The notes: generated by a model from the letters alone, not told the origin. 64,000 nucleotides of DNA from Akkermansiaceae bacterium (GCA_018402445.1 JAGYIT010000016.1:62001-126000), one strand, 5' to 3'. Counted from the first letter of the stretch, positions 46,669-55,788 are shown. Numbers and translations are program-made.

Positions 46669-46882
46669 GCCCCCATATTGCCGAACTTTTCCCGGTAGTC
46701 AAAGAATTTCTGTTATTTTTCCTGGAATTTTAAATAAGGTGGTAAACGGACGGCCTTTCCTCGGAATCCGCCCACGGAGTGAGCCAACGCTTCGTTCCTT
46801 TCTTGCCTGACATGCCCCCACCTTGCCGAACTTCTCCCGGTAGTCAAAGAATTTCTGTTATTTTTCCTGGAATTTTAAATAA
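46592..46882. repeat. 145-bp tandem direct duplication of the RAYT 5' end and upstream region
   Basis: The sequence from AGGTGGTAAACGGACGGCCT to GGAATTTTAAATAA occurs twice with an exact 145-base offset (46592-46737 and 46737-46882), with about three mismatches (ATATTG/ACCTTG and TTTT/TTCT). Each copy has the RAYT start codon and first 20 or so codons plus 65 bases of A/T-rich upstream DNA, a likely promoter. Confidence 0.85.
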
Positions 46883-46884
46883 AT

Positions 46885-46980
46885 GAGCCTGACCCAGACT
46901 GGTTCGACCAGACGCCGACATGGAAAGCACCTGAAATCCATTTGGACGACGGCCGCATCCTGGTTCTCGAATACACCTGA
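46885..46980 (+). pseudogene. C-terminal gene fragment at the duplication edge
   Basis: An open frame with no start reads EPDPDWFDQTPTWKAPEIHL then DDGRILVLEYT and a stop at 46978. A stop at 46876, inside the duplicated unit, closes it upstream. The Asp/Trp/Pro content looks protein-derived. I do not recognise the source. Confidence 0.4.
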
Positions 46981-47400
46981 CCGGCGCGTAAGAAAAAAAC
47001 CGATGCCAAAAAAAGTTTGGCAAAGCGGTCTGGAGAGCTACGCTCACGCCAAAAATGAAAACCGCCGTGAAATCTCCTGAGTCAGCCGTTTACCGGCGCG
47101 GACTAGGGGTTTTTCTTACCGAAACACCGCCCCCCGACGCACCGAAAGACCTCTTCCGTCCCCTTTTCCCCCGCAACCCCCTTTTCCCCGCCCTCCGGTC
47201 TGGCCACCGGCTCTTTCAACGGCCTTCACGCCAAAAGCAAATTCCTGCTAGCAAGATGGTTTTTTGGGTATGATTTCATGCTGTCTGGGCTTGTTTTTGG
47301 GCGAGTGGGCGAGTGGGGGACTAGCTGCCGACGTGTCACGGGATTCGCCCCCGCTTCCTTGGTTGGAAGCGACCGGCAAACTGTGTTTTGAAAACTCCTG
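46981..47400. other. 420-bp region without a recognisable gene
   Basis: Lower GC, with homopolymer A and T runs (GTAAGAAAAAAACCG near 46988 and GGGGTTTTTCTTACC near 47104, partly complementary). Short frames lack protein character. It is probably decayed DNA between the RAYT and the PEP-CTERM gene. Confidence 0.45.
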
Positions 47401-48273
47401 TCAGTTCCGGCGGCGGCGCAGCAGCGCCAGCAAGCCGAGACCGCCGAGCAACGCTGTCGATGGCTCTGGAATCACGACGGTCCCGCTGATCACACTCGTG
47501 AAATCCGTGGCGATGCGTATCTCGTCGAAGTTGACGGAGCCGCTGGTAAAGCTCAATGTATCGAAGGTCGACTGATCAAGGTCGGCCAAGATCATGGACT
47601 TGGTTGCGGCATCCCAAGCAGCCTCGGTCATGGTGGCACCGGCATCGAAGAATGCGATCTCGATGGTGTCGGTGACCGCACCCCAGGTGATCTTGGCCAC
47701 TTCGAACCGATCCCGTCCCGTGCCGCCGGGCACAGCGCCGCCGAGCGTATAATCATCTGCCGCCACAGTGGGAGTCCACACCGCCGCTCGAGTGTCGTTG
47801 CCTGTGGATGCCGTAGTGAATCCAATCCCATCGCCGGCCATTTCATTACCCCACCTCTGGCCTGTCAATACGTCAGCACCGATGGCAAGACCGTAACGGG
47901 CGTTGGCTCCGTTATCCCCACGGACATTGATCATACTAATCCATGTGACCGATCCATCCGTGAAGGTCGATGTAACCGACGGGGCGAGCGAGATGCTCGC
48001 ATAGTCGGCAACGGTGTCGCTATTGTGGATGTAGCCACCGGTGGTGGTGACGCCGGTGTAGGAGCCTATGTAAGATGAGCCATTGTAACCCCCGGTGCCA
48101 GCGTTAGTCACTCCGTTGAGTGATACCTGAATATCTCCGGAAGCCGAAGTCCACCCGCCGTTCCCGTCAAGGGAGCCTGTCGGGTAATTAAATCCTTCGT
48201 AGAAGAGCAGTGCTCCATGAGCTGGGGTCAAGCAGCCGAGCGCGGCAAGGGTCAGTGCGAGTTTTGTGTTCAT
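47401..48273 (-). CDS. PEP-CTERM sorting-domain protein, lectin-like fold possible
   Basis: A 290-residue exported protein. The signal peptide is MNTKLALTLAALGCLTPAHG. The body (LLFYEGFNYPTGSLDGNGGW; IGSYTGVTTTGGYIHNSDTV; DGSVTWISMINVRGDNGANA) resembles the concanavalin-like domains common in verrucomicrobial PEP-CTERM proteins. The C-terminus is IPEPSTALLGGLGLLALLRR RRN, an exosortase signal. A frame extension upstream to 48324 is rejected. Divergent from a GntR/LacI-like regulator, as is the larger PEP-CTERM gene at 27730. Confidence 0.88.
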   Translation of the reverse strand: MNTKLALTLAALGCLTPAHGALLFYEGFNYPTGSLDGNGGWTSASGDIQVSLNGVTNAGTGGYNGSSYIGSYTGVTTTGGYIHNSDTVADYASISLAPSVTSTFTDGSVTWISMINVRGDNGANARYGLAIGADVLTGQRWGNEMAGDGIGFTTASTGNDTRAAVWTPTVAADDYTLGGAVPGGTGRDRFEVAKITWGAVTDTIEIAFFDAGATMTEAAWDAATKSMILADLDQSTFDTLSFTSGSVNFDEIRIATDFTSVISGTVVIPEPSTALLGGLGLLALLRRRRN

Positions 48274-48476
48274 TGGTTTGAGATGTGATCTTTTGGCTTT
48301 TTGGTATTCATTGCCCTTTTCCAATCATCGCTGTCCGGCACTGGTGAGTCCGGGAGGATGAGCACGTGAGGGAGAGCGGTTATTTCGTGCATACGGGAGG
48401 AGGTTTCAACAATGCCCGGCACCCTGCAATTTGAATCTTCTTGCCAACCTGCCTGTTTTCCAGTGAGGTTTAGGGC
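48274..48476. promoter_or_regulatory. Divergent promoter region of PEP-CTERM gene and regulator
   Basis: A 203-bp spacer between two divergent starts. The side near the PEP-CTERM gene is T-rich (GATCTTTTGGCTTTTTGGTA), a possible promoter. No strong dyad is seen. Confidence 0.3.
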
Positions 48477-49545
48477 ATGGCAGACAGGGCTTTTTCCACC
48501 TTCACCGATCAGGTCGCCGAGCGACTGCGCAAGGGCATTGCGGAGGGTCGCTGGCGGGGGACGCTGCCGGGCAGCAAGTACCTTGCCGGGGAACTGGGAT
48601 GCAGCCGCTGGACGGTGGAGGAAGCCGTGCAGCGGCTGACCAAGGAAGGTCTGCTAGTTTCGCCGGGTGCCGGGCACCGGCGCCGGATCCAACTCACAAA
48701 GGACCTCGCCCCGCCCTCGCTGCGGGTGGGCATCCTGCTCTACGAGCGCATCGAGGAGAAAGTGGACTACATCGTCGATCTTCAGCACCGGTTCCTCGAA
48801 GCCGGTCATGTCGTCACGGTTCCATCGAAGACGCTTCTCGATCTGAAAATGAATGTGGCTCGCATCAGCCGACTCGTCGGGAGCACGGAAGCCGATGCCT
48901 GGGTGATCCAAGCCGGATCATCTGAGGTGCTGCAATGGTTCGCCGGGCAACCCGCACCGGCTCTTGCCCTCGCCGGACGGCGGCGGGGTGGACATCGCAG
49001 GCACAGGACCCGACAAGATTCCTGCGGGACAAACCGCCGTCCGGCGATTGATCGAACTCGGTCACCGGCGAATTGTGATGCTCGCGCGTGAAGAAAGGCG
49101 CAAACCCTCTCCCGGGCTGATGGAGCGAGCCTTTCTCAACGAGCTTGAGACTCTGGGCGTCGCCACCGGACCTTACAACCTCCCGGACTGGGACGACACC
49201 CTCGAGGGCTTGTATGATCGGCTCAATTCGCTCTTCAAGCACACGCCACCAACCGCCCTGATCCTCGGCGAAGTGCCCCTCTTCCTTGCGGTCGAACGGC
49301 ATCTGGCCCGTCTGGGTTTCCTGACACCCGAGCACGTGTCGCTCGTCTGCCTGGACCCGGGACCGGCGTTCAAGTGGTTCCGGCCCTCGGTGGCCCACGT
49401 CGCCTGGGACAGCCGCCCCATGATCAACCGCATCGTCAAGTGGGCCGAGAACGTGGCGCGCGGTCGGGACGACCGCCGCCAGACCTTCACCAAGGCGCAG
49501 TTCATCGAGGGCGGGACGATCGGCTCGGTGCCGCTTGGGCGGTGA
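48477..49545 (+). pseudogene. GntR-type regulator with LacI-like sensor, frameshifted
   Basis: A paralogue of the regulator at 26461. The first frame has the winged helix (TDQVAERLRKGIAEGRWRGT; YLAGELGCSRWTVEEAVQRL; TKEGLLVSPG) and sensor start (LRVGILLYERIEEKVDYIVD). It leaves frame at the four-G run 48985-48988, after ALALAGRRRG, and the second frame continues DIAGTGPDKIPAGQTAVRRL, IELGHRRIVMLAREER and ends FIEGGTIGSVPLGR. The paralogue aligns across the join (GRRRG..AGVGPDK), which supports one original gene of about 355 residues. Removing one G restores the frame. Confidence 0.82.
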
Positions 49546-49781
49546 GGATTACCGGCGCCGCACCGGATTGTCTCCTTGCCATCTTCTCACGATGCCAAGC
49601 AGGGCTGTTTCAGAATCCGGGATTGCGAACCAGGAAATTCACGAAAAGGCATGAAATCAGAGGGCGCATACCGGTCCGCCTGATCCATCCGTCACACGAC
49701 TGCCGGAACGAAGTTCATGCGGTCGGGCTGCAAGATTCCGGATTTGTGCGGGTATTGGCGGGTGCCGTTTTATTAATTCCC
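49546..49781. other. Spacer between regulator and fucosidase
   Basis: 236 bases with no coding frame of quality. A possible promoter for the GH29 gene lies near TTTTATTAATTC, just before 49782. Confidence 0.35.
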
Positions 49782-50468
49782 ATGAAACCCTTCCATTCAT
49801 TGATCGGAACCGCATTACTGGGCTTGGCGCTATCGGCGGCAAGCGGAACTTGGGCAGCGGATCTTTCGGGCGTGCCGCAGATCCACGAAACCCCGGAGCA
49901 GCGCGACGAGCGGATGCAATGGTTTCGCGATGCCAAGTTCGGGATGTTCATCCATTGGGGACCGTGTTCGGTCGGCCGGAAGGAAATCGGCTGGGCCCGC
50001 GAGGCCAATCGCCCGTGGGACATCAACAAACACGGCCCACGCACCAGCGACCCGGTGTATGACAACTACTACAAGGAGTTCAATCCGACGAAATACGATG
50101 CCGAGGAGTGGGTGAGGTTCGCCAAGCAATCCGGCATGAAATACATGGTGATCGTCACCAAGCATCATGACGGGTTTTCGCAGTTCGATTCGAAAGTGAC
50201 GGATTACAAGATCACCAACACGCCTTACGGACGCGACATCATTCGGGAATTCGCGGACGCCTGTCACAAGCACGGCATGAAGCTGGGGTTCTATTACTCG
50301 GCCCGCGATTGGTATCACCCGGACTATCTCGTGGGTGACAACGCCAAGTATGACGCCTGGTATCGCGCGCAGGTGGAGGAGTTGCTCACGAATTACGGAC
50401 GCGTGGACATGATGTGGTTCGACCACGTCGGCGGGCGCGACTGGCAGGGCGATCAAGCTAGGGAGTGA
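49782..50468 (+). pseudogene. Alpha-L-fucosidase (GH29), truncated
   Basis: A 228-residue remnant of a protein normally about 450-500 residues. Signal peptide: HSLIGTALLGLALSAASGTW AADL. Family blocks: DERMQWFRDAKFGMFIHWGP, GMKYMVIVTKHHDGFSQFDS, HKHGMKLGFYYSARDWYHPD and the nucleophile region VDMMWFDHVGGRD (Asp214). The frame ends 14 residues after the nucleophile in DQARE and the sequence turns into repeat DNA, so the acid/base part and the C-terminal beta-sandwich are missing. Next to the frameshifted regulator, it suggests a lost fucose-use locus. Confidence 0.85.
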
Positions 50469-50490
50469 AAACCGACTAATTTGAGATTTT

Positions 50491-50571
50491 ACCACAGAGA
50501 GCACGGAGAACACAGAGAATCACCGCCGTAGTGCCGGAAAATTCTCCAGAGTTTATTGGGTTTCTCTGTGA
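50491..50571. repeat. Short inverted-repeat element (CCACAGAGA type)
   Basis: ACCACAGAGAGCACGGAGAA at 50491 faces TTTCTCTGTG at 50561-50570; CACAGAGA and TCTCTGTG are perfect complements. It starts 22 bases after the truncation point of the fucosidase. Confidence 0.5.
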
Positions 50572-50578
50572 GCTAAGC

Positions 50579-50606
50579 GGGGTCGCCGATTCAGGTCGGC
50601 GACCCC
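50579..50606. repeat. Perfect 11-bp hairpin (GGGGTCGCCGA)
   Basis: GGGGTCGCCGA, loop TTCAGG, TCGGCGACCCC. A single REP-like palindrome, distinct in sequence from the double-hairpin family. Confidence 0.6.
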
Positions 50607-50616
50607 CTGTAGCATC

Positions 50617-50766
50617 CAGCAAAGCCAGGGACTGCTGAACAAGGTTTTCCGGAACGGAAAAGTCAGCGTTATGACCGCCGGCAGCAGCAAGCCCGATCTC
50701 GTCCTCATCGACTCCCCCGCCTACCTCCGCCTCTATGAGAAAATCAGGAAACGCTCCGAGTCTTGA
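50617..50766 (+). pseudogene. C-terminal fragment, possibly of a bacterial PH (DUF304-like) domain protein
   Basis: The frame reads QQSQGLLNKVFRNGKVSVMT then AGSSKPDLVLIDSPAYLRLY and ends EKIRKRSES before a stop at 50764. The TAG(S) plus DLVLID...YLRLYEKI pattern recalls the last strand and helix of bacterial PH domains. It has no start and begins at the edge of a hairpin. Confidence 0.4.
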
Positions 50767-50773
50767 CCGTACC

Positions 50774-50823
50774 GTGGCTGGGACTTGCAGTCCCAGTCCG
50801 TCGTGGGGACATCCTGTCCCCAC
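50774..50823 (+). repeat. REP-like double hairpin, copy R2
   Basis: GTGG, then a perfect 8-bp hairpin 1 (CTGGGACT, loop TGC, AGTCCCAG, 50778-50796), the linker TCCGTC, then a perfect 9-bp hairpin 2 (GTGGGGACA, loop TCC, TGTCCCCAC, 50803-50823). It sits between the PH-domain fragment and the 3' end of the EamA gene. Confidence 0.8.
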
Positions 50824-50826
50824 TCA

Positions 50827-51696
50827 TCAAACCAACACCAGCGCCAGCGCCGCCACCATCAGCATCGCCCCCAGAAGCTGCCGCCACCCCAGCGCGGATT
50901 TCGCCCGGCTCGTGATCGCCCACACGAAAAACACCGCCATCACCCCGCGCGTGCTGTAGGCGATGTTGCTCAAGGCCGGTTCCCCGAACCGGCTGAACGC
51001 GATGTTCACCAGCAAAGCCTGCACACCCAGTGTCAGCCCCGCACCCAGCGTCGGCCACGTCGTCGCGCGGGTCGCCAGCATCGCCTTCACATCGCCCCAG
51101 CGCGGAATCAGCATTCCCAGCGAAAGCGTTCCTGCCGTCAGCATCATCAGGATCAGCCACCGCGCCGCGCCAATATCGCGGCTTTTCCATCCGGTAAGGA
51201 AATCGTTCGTCGCGAAAAATACGCACGCCAGTAAAGTCAGTCCGAGCGTCACCCGGTTCGCCTTCCATCTCTCCGCCGTCGCCCCTGTCACCAGGTAAAC
51301 CGCCAGCGCCGCGAGCAGCGATCCGCCCAACAAGCCCGCCCCCGCTTTCTCCAGACCCACGCTCGCGGAAAGCGCCGCCACGATCAGCACCTTGAACCCC
51401 AGCGCCGAGGAATGGACGACGAGATCCCCTTTTCTGACCGATTGCACGGAGAACCACTGCCCCCAGAAAAACAGCACGCCGTTCAATACCGCCAACAGAT
51501 CCATGGACTGGAATCCGCCGCTGAAATCCGGCCGCAGATACGCCGCGAACACCACCAGCGTCAGCAAGTTCGCAAATCCCAGCACCACGCTCATCCGCAC
51601 CCCGTGCCGCGTTGCCCGCTGCACCATCGCCCCCAACAGCGGATGCAAGGCCGCGCCCAAAAGCGGCAGCACTATCGCTCCTGACCACGCATCCAT
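50827..51696 (-). CDS. EamA/DMT-family transporter
   Basis: A 289-residue membrane protein, MDAWSGAIVLPLLGAALHPL onward, with about ten hydrophobic segments in two halves. The EamA-like second half has LGAGLTLGVQALLVNIAFSR, SNIAYSTRGVMAVFFVWAIT and LGWRQLLGAMLMVAALALVL. The substrate is unknown; the family exports amino acids or other metabolites. ATG 51696 is preferred over 51732, which adds 12 polar residues before the first helix. Confidence 0.82.
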   Translation of the reverse strand: MDAWSGAIVLPLLGAALHPLLGAMVQRATRHGVRMSVVLGFANLLTLVVFAAYLRPDFSGGFQSMDLLAVLNGVLFFWGQWFSVQSVRKGDLVVHSSALGFKVLIVAALSASVGLEKAGAGLLGGSLLAALAVYLVTGATAERWKANRVTLGLTLLACVFFATNDFLTGWKSRDIGAARWLILMMLTAGTLSLGMLIPRWGDVKAMLATRATTWPTLGAGLTLGVQALLVNIAFSRFGEPALSNIAYSTRGVMAVFFVWAITSRAKSALGWRQLLGAMLMVAALALVLV

Positions 51697-51964
51697 TTCA
51701 TGCGTGCTATTCTCAAAGCCCCGCCCGGTCAACCGCTTCCCGCCTTCATCGCCCGATCCTTTCCAAAAGCCTCTCCCCGAGTTTCCAGAAATCCACGCTC
51801 CCCAGCCCGTTGGCCATCAGCGCGAAGGTGTAATCATTGCCTCCCCGTTTCACGAAACCGACCTCTGCCCGCGACCATTCCCCGTAGAATTCCCCCCACT
51901 CCCCAAGCCCGGCATCCGGAAAATATCCTCGCCCTCCCGCCCCCATCACCCAACCATATCCCGC

Positions 51965-52501
51965 ATGAAAAACGACATCGAGCGCATCCTCGTGGATGAG
52001 GAAATCATCGAGCGCCGCCTCGACTCCATGGCGAAAGAGATCGAACGCGATTTCCCCGCCGGCCCCATCGTCGTCATCATCCTGCTCAAAGGCGCGCTCG
52101 TCTTCGCCGCCGATCTCCTCCGCCGCATCCCGCGCGAACTCTCCATCGAGTGCCTTAACGTCGCCAGCTATCACGGCGGCCTCGAAAGCTCCGGCACCGT
52201 CGATTTCCTCGACCGCCATTTCCCGGAGGTGAAAGGCATGCACGTCCTCCTGTTAGACGACATCCTCGACACAGGTCGCACATTAGCAGCCGTCGCCCAG
52301 CGCCTCAAGGAAGAGGGAGCCGCCGCCGTCCACACCGGAGTCCTCCTCGCCAAGGACAAGCAACGCGCCGAGGAGGTCGCGGCCGATTATGTAGGCTTCG
52401 CGATCGGGGACGAATTCGTCGTCGGCTATGGCTTGGATTACAAAGGAAAATACCGCAACCTCCCTTACGTCGGCGTCCTGAAACTCTCGGCCGCGAAGTG
52501 A
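51965..52501 (+). CDS. hpt: Hypoxanthine phosphoribosyltransferase
   Basis: Purine salvage enzyme forming IMP or GMP from base and PRPP. The 178-residue product has VVIILLKGALVFAADLLRRI, the PRPP-binding motif LLLDDILDTGRTLAAVAQRL, and VGFAIGDEFVVGYGLDYKGK YRNLPYVGVL. Upstream frame to 51392 is antisense to the EamA gene and is rejected. A tRNA gene lies 12 bp after the stop on the other strand. Confidence 0.94.
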   Translation: MKNDIERILVDEEIIERRLDSMAKEIERDFPAGPIVVIILLKGALVFAADLLRRIPRELSIECLNVASYHGGLESSGTVDFLDRHFPEVKGMHVLLLDDILDTGRTLAAVAQRLKEEGAAAVHTGVLLAKDKQRAEEVAADYVGFAIGDEFVVGYGLDYKGKYRNLPYVGVLKLSAAK

Positions 52502-52513
52502 CCCGGTGGAAAG

Positions 52514-52590
52514 TGGTCGGGACGGCCAGATTCGAACTGACGACATCCTGCTCCCAAAGCAGGCGCTCTACCAGGCTGAGCTACGTCCCG
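52514..52590 (-). tRNA. tRNA-Pro (anticodon TGG)
   Basis: On the reverse strand: acceptor CGGGACG pairs with CGTCCCG, D-arm GCTCAGCCTGGTAGAGC, anticodon stem CCTGC/GCAGG with loop TTTGGGA (anticodon TGG), T-arm with GTTCGAATC, discriminator A, and an encoded CCA at 52516-52514. All cloverleaf parts are present. Confidence 0.95.
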
Positions 52591-52659
52591 TGACGGGGCG
52601 GAGAAACTGATACATCGCCCGCGCCGACGCAAGCACTTTCATGGCGGGGCGAAAAAATC

Positions 52660-52990
52660 GGCCTCATGGACGGGATTGATTTCAGTGCGGCTTCTTTGCG
52701 CGCTCGGCCGCGGCTTCCAGCCCCCCCCGCGGTTGACTCCGAAATCCTTGAGCCGAGACTCGGGGAAACGTTCGAGCAGATCATCCACTCCTCGAAGCCC
52801 ACCTTGCCGTTGGCCAAAGACCATGCGTGCGCGGCCTCGGGATCGCGCTTAGCCCACACAGTCGACATCCCCGTGGGCATGAACCGGAATTCCGGACCTT
52901 GCCCTTGGATCTCCGCTAGTGAATTGAGCAGCGCCTCATGCGCGAATTTTTTGATGGGAAGGGCTAAAATCTCGTAATTCCGCCAGCACT
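52660..52990 (-). pseudogene. Remnant of a hypothetical protein gene (WA..DPxAAxxW pattern)
   Basis: On the reverse strand a frame without start reads NYEILALPIKKFAHEALLNS, LAEIQGQGPEFRFMPTGMST, then VWAKRDPEAAHAWSLANGKV, like verrucomicrobial proteins with WA-x-x-DPxAAxxW units. It then seems to shift frame into DDLLERFPESRLKDFGV. There is no intact ORF. The rest of 52591-53007 holds no gene. Confidence 0.4.
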
Positions 52991-53007
52991 CACCGCAGCT
53001 GCAATCC

Positions 53008-53682
53008 TTACATTTTCACCGCCTCGTAAGCGGTGACGACGCCGAAAGTCATGGGCGTCGCGCTAGCGTTTCCGTAGCCATTCGCTGCGAGGAGGGCGAT
53101 CATGTCCTTGCCGGAGGGGAATTGCTCGATGGAGGTTCCGAGGTATTCGTAGGCGTCTTTCTCGCCGGTGAGGAGTCCGGCTAGCCGCGGCAGGACGTGG
53201 TGGAGGTAGAGCCGGTAAGGGTGGCAGAGCGGCGCTTCCGGCTGGGAGAAATCGAGGATGAAAAGGTGGCCGCCGGGCTTGAGGACGCGGCGCATCTCTT
53301 TCAATCCGAGCGGGTAGTCGCCCATGTTCCGCAGGCCGAAGGCGACGGTGACAACATCGAACTCGTCGGTGGGGAAAGGCAGATCCAGCGCGTCGGCGAC
53401 GAGGGTTTTCCTGACCCCGCGCGAGGAGGCGTGGGCGAGCATTTCCGCGCAGAAATCCGTGGCCATCACCTCGCAGTCCGGGATCTCGTCCTGGATTTTC
53501 AAGGCAAGATCACCAGTGCCGCTGGCCGCGTCCATGAGCTTGCGGGGGCGGAGCTGCTTGATGCGTTTCGTGACGACATGCCGCCACCAGAAATCCATCC
53601 CGCCGGAGAGGACATGGTTGGTAAGGACATAACGGTCCGCAATGCGGGCGAAGGCGTTCCTGACATAAACGGGATCGGGCAT
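53008..53682 (-). CDS. ubiE: Demethylmenaquinone/ubiquinone C-methyltransferase (UbiE/MenG)
   Basis: Methylates the quinone ring in the last steps of menaquinone or ubiquinone synthesis. The 224-residue product has YVRNAFARIADRYVLTNHVL SGGMDFWWR, SAM motif I LMDAASGTGDLALKI, DALDLPFPTDEFDVVTVAFG LRNMGDYPLGLKEMRRVLKP GG, and the C-terminal FPSGKDMIALLAANGYGNAS. Which quinone it acts on is not shown by sequence; menaquinone is likely for this phylum. Its neighbour trpB is on the same strand but separated by a repeat. Confidence 0.92.
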   Translation of the reverse strand: MPDPVYVRNAFARIADRYVLTNHVLSGGMDFWWRHVVTKRIKQLRPRKLMDAASGTGDLALKIQDEIPDCEVMATDFCAEMLAHASSRGVRKTLVADALDLPFPTDEFDVVTVAFGLRNMGDYPLGLKEMRRVLKPGGHLFILDFSQPEAPLCHPYRLYLHHVLPRLAGLLTGEKDAYEYLGTSIEQFPSGKDMIALLAANGYGNASATPMTFGVVTAYEAVKM

Positions 53683-53702
53683 TGGGAAAAGATTTAAGAG
53701 TT

Positions 53703-53841
53703 AACCGCGAATGAACGCGAATGGACGCTGATTTTCATATGATTTGGACTCCTGCGGAGTCCCTTTTGGAAAGGGATCAGGTTATTTGCACCAACCCGAA
53801 TCCCATCTTCCATTCGTGAAAATTCGCGTCCATTCGCGGTT
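53703..53841. repeat. 139-bp dispersed element with 20-bp terminal inverted repeats
   Basis: AACCGCGAATGAACGCGAAT at 53703-53722 matches the reverse complement of 53822-53841 at 19 of 20 positions; the outer 11 bases are perfect and identical to those of 32428-32581. Confidence 0.75.
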
Positions 53842-53851
53842 GAAATCTTCA

Positions 53852-55066
53852 TTACAGTAGGAATCTCGCCGCCTGCTCGACATCCTTGTCGCCGCGGCCG
53901 GAGAGGTTGGCGACGATGATGTAGTTTTGCGGTAGGGAGGCCGCGACTTTGGAGATGTAGGCGATCGCGTGGGCTGTTTCGAGGGCGGGGATGATACCCT
54001 CAGTGTGGGCGAGTTCCTTAAAGCCAGCGAGCGCCTCATCGTCGGTGGCGTAGGTGTATTCCACGCGGCCGGCCTCCTGGAGGAATGCGTGCTCGGGGCC
54101 GATGGCGGCGTAGTCGAGCCCTGCGGAAACGGAATGGGTGAGCTCGATCTGGCCGTCGTCGTTGGCGAGCAGCCAGGTTTTCGTGCCCTGGAGGATGCCG
54201 AGTTTCCCGCCTTGGAAACGCGCGGCGTGGCGCTCCGGGATGATCCCGTCACCGCCGGCCTCAACCCCGACCATGCGGACGTTTTCATCGCCAAGGAATG
54301 GGTGGAACAGCCCGATCGCGTTCGATCCGCCGCCGACGCAAGCGACGAGCATATCCGGCAGGCGGCCTTCGCGCTCCAGGATCTGCTCCCGGGTCTCGAC
54401 GCCGATCACGCGGTGGAAATCCCGGACGATCATGGGAAACGGATGCGAGCCGAGTGCGGAACCGATGATGTAATGCGTGTTCTCCACGCTGGCGACCCAA
54501 TCGCGCATTGCCTCGTTGACCGCCTCTTTCAGCGTGGCCTGTCCGGCGGTGACGGCGCGGACTTCCGCTCCCATCAGCCGCATCCGGGCGACGTTGAGCG
54601 CTTGCCTTTCCATATCGATTTTGCCCATGTAAACGACGCATTCCATTCCGAAGCGCGCGCAGACCGTGGCGGTGGCGACACCATGCTGACCGGCTCCCGT
54701 TTCCGCGATGATCCGGGTTTTTCCGAGGCGCTTCGCGAGTATGATCTGGCCGAGGGCGTTGTTGATCTTGTGCGCGCCGGTGTGGAGCAAGTCCTCGCGT
54801 TTCAGATAAATTTTCGCTCCGCCGAGCTTCTCCGTCCAGCGCTCCGCGAAATACAGCGGAGTGGGCCGGCCGACGTAGTTTTTCAGAAGATCGTCGAGCT
54901 CCGCTTGGAACGCGGGATCGGCCTTGGCCTCGGCGTAGGCTTTGGCGAGATCCTGGAGCGGCGTCATCAGGGTCTCGGGGACGAACATCCCTCCGAATTG
55001 CCCGAAGTGGCCCTTCGAGTCGGGTAGTGTGGGTGCTGCGGTGGGAGGTTGGGCGGCTGCGATCAT
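53852..55066 (-). CDS. trpB: Tryptophan synthase beta subunit
   Basis: PLP enzyme making tryptophan from indole and serine. The 404-residue product starts [20 protein letters not shown]. Family blocks: [17 protein letters not shown], the PLP-Lys region [53 protein letters not shown], and the C-terminal [12 protein letters not shown] 55066 overlaps the stop of the upstream L,D-transpeptidase gene (ATGA). trpA and other trp genes are not present in the window. Confidence 0.95.
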   Translation of the reverse strand: MIAAAQPPTAAPTLPDSKGHFGQFGGMFVPETLMTPLQDLAKAYAEAKADPAFQAELDDLLKNYVGRPTPLYFAERWTEKLGGAKIYLKREDLLHTGAHKINNALGQIILAKRLGKTRIIAETGAGQHGVATATVCARFGMECVVYMGKIDMERQALNVARMRLMGAEVRAVTAGQATLKEAVNEAMRDWVASVENTHYIIGSALGSHPFPMIVRDFHRVIGVETREQILEREGRLPDMLVACVGGGSNAIGLFHPFLGDENVRMVGVEAGGDGIIPERHAARFQGGKLGILQGTKTWLLANDDGQIELTHSVSAGLDYAAIGPEHAFLQEAGRVEYTYATDDEALAGFKELAHTEGIIPALETAHAIAYISKVAASLPQNYIIVANLSGRGDKDVEQAARFLL

Positions 55067-55788
55067 GGTAATTTCCAAACGGGTTTGAGCTTCTCGTATT
55101 CGGCGTGGGGCAAGAGGACGTAAAGCGGGCGGCGGCCCGGGTCAACTGCCGCGATGATCTGGCGGAGCCGATCCTCGGACATCGTGGTGCATCCGGCGGA
55201 GGCCGCTGCGCCATCGCGCCGCCAGATGTGGAAGAAAATCGAGGAACCGCCGTGCGGAACCACGCGCGGCGGCGCGTTGTGGGCGATGAATATTTTCAGC
55301 GAATGCGGGTAATCGTTCTGAATCATCTGCGCCTTTTTCTCCCAAGGCGTGGAGGGCTCGCGGTCGAGGGTGAGGAAACGGTTGTAGTGTTCCGAGTCGC
55401 CGTCCTCCACCCAGAGATCGCGGGATGTTACCTGATGGTAAAAGGTTTTCGGGTGCTTTTTCACGCTCTTGTGGACGCCCCACACACCGCCGAGATCGAA
55501 CACCCCGGCGGGAGAGCGGCGATCTCCCTCCTTTTTCAGCGCCGCTCCGGACGGGTTCGGATGCAGCCCCCTACCCCACACCAAGCCCTTGCTCCCGAGC
55601 CGCCCTTTCCAATCATCCCCCACCTTGCGCCAGCTCCCGCCCTTTTTCTCGAAATAGGAAAGCGTCACATGCGAGCTATCCCAACCCTCCGCCACCCCGA
55701 CCACGCACTGCTCCGATCCGGAAGGCAGCTGGAATGCGGAGGAAACGAGCGTGGCGAGAAGGAAGCAGGCCAGCGAAGCGGATTTCAT
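55063..55788 (-). CDS. L,D-transpeptidase (YkuD) family protein
   Basis: A 241-residue exported enzyme. Signal peptide: [20 protein letters not shown]. The YkuD region includes [26 protein letters not shown], and the active site [22 protein letters not shown], with the family His and Cys; the usual S/T-H-G-C is here SAGC, as in the YafK-like group. It should cross-link or trim peptidoglycan. It is co-transcribed with trpB (four-base overlap), an unexpected pairing. Confidence 0.85.
   Translation of the reverse strand: MKSASLACFLLATLVSSAFQLPSGSEQCVVGVAEGWDSSHVTLSYFEKKGGSWRKVGDDWKGRLGSKGLVWGRGLHPNPSGAALKKEGDRRSPAGVFDLGGVWGVHKSVKKHPKTFYHQVTSRDLWVEDGDSEHYNRFLTLDREPSTPWEKKAQMIQNDYPHSLKIFIAHNAPPRVVPHGGSSIFFHIWRRDGAAASAGCTTMSEDRLRQIIAAVDPGRRPLYVLLPHAEYEKLKPVWKLP

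Noticed and set aside
52666..52977. Plus-strand ORF of 103 codons after the tRNA
   Set aside because: The reverse strand of the same region reads as a protein-like remnant, so this frame is its shadow.
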